A DNA stretch of 64,000 nucleotides, taken from a bacterium (GTDB lineage: Bacteria; JAJRZV01). Position numbers and translations under genes: made by a program. The notes below the pieces were generated by a model. It had not been told where the DNA came from, did no database searches, and worked only from the letters and a program-made list of their open reading frames with translations. Where the stretch lies: the NCBI GenBank assembly GCA_024275095.1, contig JAJRZV010000047.1, positions 1-64,000 on the forward strand, in the 5' to 3' direction. Positions 61,703 to 64,000 of this stretch are shown piece by piece. How positions within the stretch are numbered: the stretch's first letter is position 1; each line of letters begins with the position of its first letter.

Positions 61703-61783
61703 CGATGTCTCTCTTGCTTGACCTGACGGAGACCTCACTGTAATGTAACATCCGTTAACACACAAGAAGCTTGGAGGCGGGCC

Positions 61784-62923
61784 ATGAAAAAAATGATGTT
61801 GCTTTCTCCAGGGCCTACAGCTGTTCCTGATCGTGTGCTAAAAGCCATGAGCGAAGCCACCATTCACCACCGTACAAGCGTGTTTGAAGAGGTTTTCGCT
61901 CAAGCGAGGGAAGGGCTCAAAAAGGTCTTTCAGGTAAGTAGCGATGTATTGATACTTGCTTCTTCAGGCACCGGGGCAATGGAAGCATCTGTGTCCAACT
62001 TCTTCCGCAAAACAGACACCTGTGTCTATATCAATGGTGGAAAATTCGGTGAGAGATGGGGCGAAATTTTGAGAGCTTATGGTGTTAACGCGATAGAAAT
62101 TTCCGTAGAATGGGGACGAGCAGCGGTAGTCGAGGAAGTCGCGAGTATAGTTGAGAAGGAGAAGCCAGCAGGGCTCTTCTTCCAGGCATCTGAAACATCT
62201 ACCGGTGTAAGGCACCCCACACAGGAAATTACAAAAGCGGTTAAAGAAGTTTCACCTGACACTCTCATCGTTGTTGACGGTATTACAGGAGTGGGAGTGT
62301 TCGATATCCGGCCTGAAGAGTGGGGGCTTGACGTTCTTGTGTCGGGGTCACAAAAAGCTTTTATGCTGCCGCCGGGCTTGAGTTTTCTGTGGGCAAGTGA
62401 AAAGGCCTGGGAGAGAGCAAATGACTCCGACCTACCCTGTTATTACTTTGACCTGAAAAAAGAAAAGAAACAACAGGCGAAAAACCAGACCGCGTATACA
62501 CCGGCCATAGGACTTGTTCTCGGATTAAAGGAATCCGTATCAATGATTCTTGAGGAAGGCCTGGAAAATGTGTTTAACAGACACGCAAAATTAGCCCGTG
62601 CTGCTCGCGAGTGCATGAAAGCGCTCAGCCTGGAACTTTTTTCAGAAGTTCCGGCAGAAGGTCTTACAGCGGTGAAAAGTCCTGCTGACATTGACGGGCA
62701 AAAGGTGGTTAAGCACATGCGTGAAACGTATGGAGTCGTTATTGCAGGGGGTCAGAGTCATCTCAAGGGCAAAATTTTCCGAGTCGCTCATATGGGCTAT
62801 GTATTCGAATCTGACCTTCTGGCTGGGCTCGCTGCACTGGAACACACACTTCACGACCTCGGATATCCGGTGGAGTTCGGAAAAGGCGTTGGTGCCGCAG
62901 AAAAGTCCCTCGCGGAGGGTTAA
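61784..62923 (+). CDS. Class V PLP aminotransferase (serine-pyruvate/alanine-glyoxylate type)
   Basis: A 379-residue class V aminotransferase: LLSPGPTAVPDRVL at the start, HHRTSVFEEVFAQAREGL, SGTGAMEASVSNFF, FFQASETSTGV, VVDGITGVG and the PLP lysine in VLVSGSQKAFMLPPGLSF. Next to serA it most probably works as the phosphohydroxypyruvate:glutamate aminotransferase of serine synthesis, in place of SerC; such AgxT-SerA pairs occur in other bacteria, for example Thermotoga. GGAGGCGGGCC precedes ATG 61784. The gene ends three bases before serA. Confidence 0.9.
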   Translation: MKKMMLLSPGPTAVPDRVLKAMSEATIHHRTSVFEEVFAQAREGLKKVFQVSSDVLILASSGTGAMEASVSNFFRKTDTCVYINGGKFGERWGEILRAYGVNAIEISVEWGRAAVVEEVASIVEKEKPAGLFFQASETSTGVRHPTQEITKAVKEVSPDTLIVVDGITGVGVFDIRPEEWGLDVLVSGSQKAFMLPPGLSFLWASEKAWERANDSDLPCYYFDLKKEKKQQAKNQTAYTPAIGLVLGLKESVSMILEEGLENVFNRHAKLARAARECMKALSLELFSEVPAEGLTAVKSPADIDGQKVVKHMRETYGVVIAGGQSHLKGKIFRVAHMGYVFESDLLAGLAALEHTLHDLGYPVEFGKGVGAAEKSLAEG

Positions 62924-62926
62924 AAC

Positions 62927-64000
62927 ATGGGAGAAAAATACAGAATTTTTGTTGCCGACAAACTCCACAAAAAAGGCGTGGAATTGCTGGAAGCACAATC
63001 GGATTTTGAAGTGGTTGTAAAACCGGGGCTTGGCGAAGACGAACTATGTGAAGCCATCAAGGGGATGCACGCTGTCATTGTGAGAAGCGGAGTCAAAATC
63101 ACCGGGAAAGTTATTGAAGCTGCTGATGTACTGCGGGTTATCGGGCGTGCAGGGATAGGTGTTGACAATATAGATGTTGCAAAAGCTACTGAACGTGGCA
63201 TCCTGGTAATGAACAATCCAAGTGGTAATGCTGTCACAACAGCAGAACACGCCATAGCACTCATGTTCGCTCTTGCACGTCGCATCCCCCAGGCCCATGC
63301 CTCCGTCACATCAGGAAAATGGGAACGAAGCAAGTTTCAGGGTACAGAACTAAGCGGCAAAATACTGGGCATTGTAGGTCTGGGAAACATCGGCAGTATC
63401 GTCGCAGAAAAAGCCGTTGGACTGGGACTCACTGTTATTGCACATGATCCATATGCTTCAGAAGAGGCTGCCAGGCGTCTCGGGGTAAAACTGGTCAGTT
63501 TTGATGAACTTCTCGAGCAGGCCGATATCATCACGCTTCACGTACCTCTTACAGAAAATACAAAAGGGCTCATCGGGTCAAAAGCTCTTTCAAAAATGAA
63601 AGAAAGAGCCCTTCTGATTAACTGTGCCCGAGGCGGGGTTGTAGATGAAGAAGCTCTTGTTGAAGCACTGAAAGGAGGACGCATTGCTGGTGCTGCTATT
63701 GACGTTTACAGTCAGGAGCCACCCTCGCCCGACCATCCGCTGTTTTCATTAGAGAATGTGGTGTGCACACCCCATCTTGGTGCCTCAACACGAGAGGCTC
63801 AGGAGAATGTGGCTATAGGCATCGTGCAACAGATTACAGATTTTCTGCGCAAGGGCATAATACGTCATGCGGTCAACATGCCGTCCATATCGCCCGAGGC
63901 ATTTGAAGCCATACGGCCCTACACGTTCCTGATCGAGAAACTGGGCCGATTTGTGGCTCTCATGAAGGAAGAAGGAATTACCGCCGTATCTGTAAAGTAT
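62927..64000 (+). CDS. serA: D-3-phosphoglycerate dehydrogenase, 5' part
   Basis: The first 358 codons are visible; the frame is open at the window edge. SerA oxidises 3-phosphoglycerate with NAD in the first step of serine synthesis. Motifs: GRAGIGVDNIDV, the NAD-binding GIVGLGNIGS with the expected acidic residue in HDPY, NCARGGVVDEEAL (catalytic Arg), SQEPP, and CTPHLGAST with the catalytic His. After ~310 the sequence enters the ASB-like domain (RHAVNMPSISPEAFEAIRPY), indicating the long ~525-residue type with a C-terminal ACT domain outside the window. The ATG is preceded by GGAGGG. Confidence 0.95.
   Translation, partial: MGEKYRIFVADKLHKKGVELLEAQSDFEVVVKPGLGEDELCEAIKGMHAVIVRSGVKITGKVIEAADVLRVIGRAGIGVDNIDVAKATERGILVMNNPSGNAVTTAEHAIALMFALARRIPQAHASVTSGKWERSKFQGTELSGKILGIVGLGNIGSIVAEKAVGLGLTVIAHDPYASEEAARRLGVKLVSFDELLEQADIITLHVPLTENTKGLIGSKALSKMKERALLINCARGGVVDEEALVEALKGGRIAGAAIDVYSQEPPSPDHPLFSLENVVCTPHLGASTREAQENVAIGIVQQITDFLRKGIIRHAVNMPSISPEAFEAIRPYTFLIEKLGRFVALMKEEGITAVSVKY

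Overview
The window reads as a contiguous stretch of a Gram-negative, mid-GC bacterial chromosome. It has outer-membrane beta-barrels, lipoprotein signal peptides, a periplasmic octaheme cytochrome c, Tat and heme-c maturation substrates, and sigma-54 control. The mix of acyl-CoA oxidation genes, HybA/HybB-type membrane redox subunits, an archaemetzincin, a DUF763 protein and a CobN/ChlI-D metal chelatase suggests an anaerobic or facultatively respiring member of a Desulfobacterota-like or similar deep-branching lineage. That placement is inference. There is no rRNA, no CRISPR array and no intact insertion sequence. Two tRNA genes (Gly-GCC, Leu-TAA) are present.

Layout. 0-8 kb: end of an SRPBCC-fold gene, a CLC chloride channel with CBS domains, and a two-gene chelatase (CobN plus a ChlI-D fusion). 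8-16 kb: Memo-type protein, small membrane protein with its own promoter and operators, ispG-murJ, OsmC, a lysine/alanine histone-like protein, a gamma-glutamylcyclotransferase-fold protein, a LarA-like protein. 16-23.5 kb: LysE-type exporter, then one operon of a TetR regulator, two acyl-CoA dehydrogenases, two thiolase-fold proteins without catalytic residues and two DUF35 proteins. The second thiolase-like gene is bracketed by tandem 60-bp repeats, each carrying a G-quadruplex motif. 23.5-29.7 kb: envelope protein, octaheme cytochrome of the hydroxylamine oxidoreductase family, DUF763, a frameshifted DMT transporter, a lipoprotein. 29.7-36.7 kb: ThDP enzyme, DUF4388-like protein, DegT aminotransferase, and two alkaline-phosphatase-superfamily hydrolases on the opposite strand.

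36.9-44.8 kb is the most interesting part. A heme-c sensor kinase, an archaemetzincin and an NtrC-type response regulator converge on an operon of three GcvH-fold proteins (two membrane-anchored) plus a HybA-like ferredoxin and a HybB/NrfD-like membrane protein, with no hydrogenase. That operon has a near-consensus sigma-54 promoter and upstream TTGACGCA-type sites. Related sites recur at 9.3-9.5 kb in front of the small membrane protein. I infer one regulon: a redox- or heme-sensing two-component system driving an apparently uncharacterised GcvH/HybAB membrane complex.

45-64 kb: remnant of an IS transposase; a TetR-MMPL-LolA-like-DUF1302 envelope transport operon; an Npt/MFS-HEAT-cNMP fusion; tRNA-Gly; pgsA; a TPR-AIM24 protein; a lytic transglycosylase overlapping tRNA-Leu; a lipoprotein; a UbiE-type methyltransferase; an MBL-fold hydrolase; radC; and a class V aminotransferase followed by serA, which runs off the window. 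Several genes have an N-terminal hydrophobic segment that begins upstream of any ATG/GTG/TTG.
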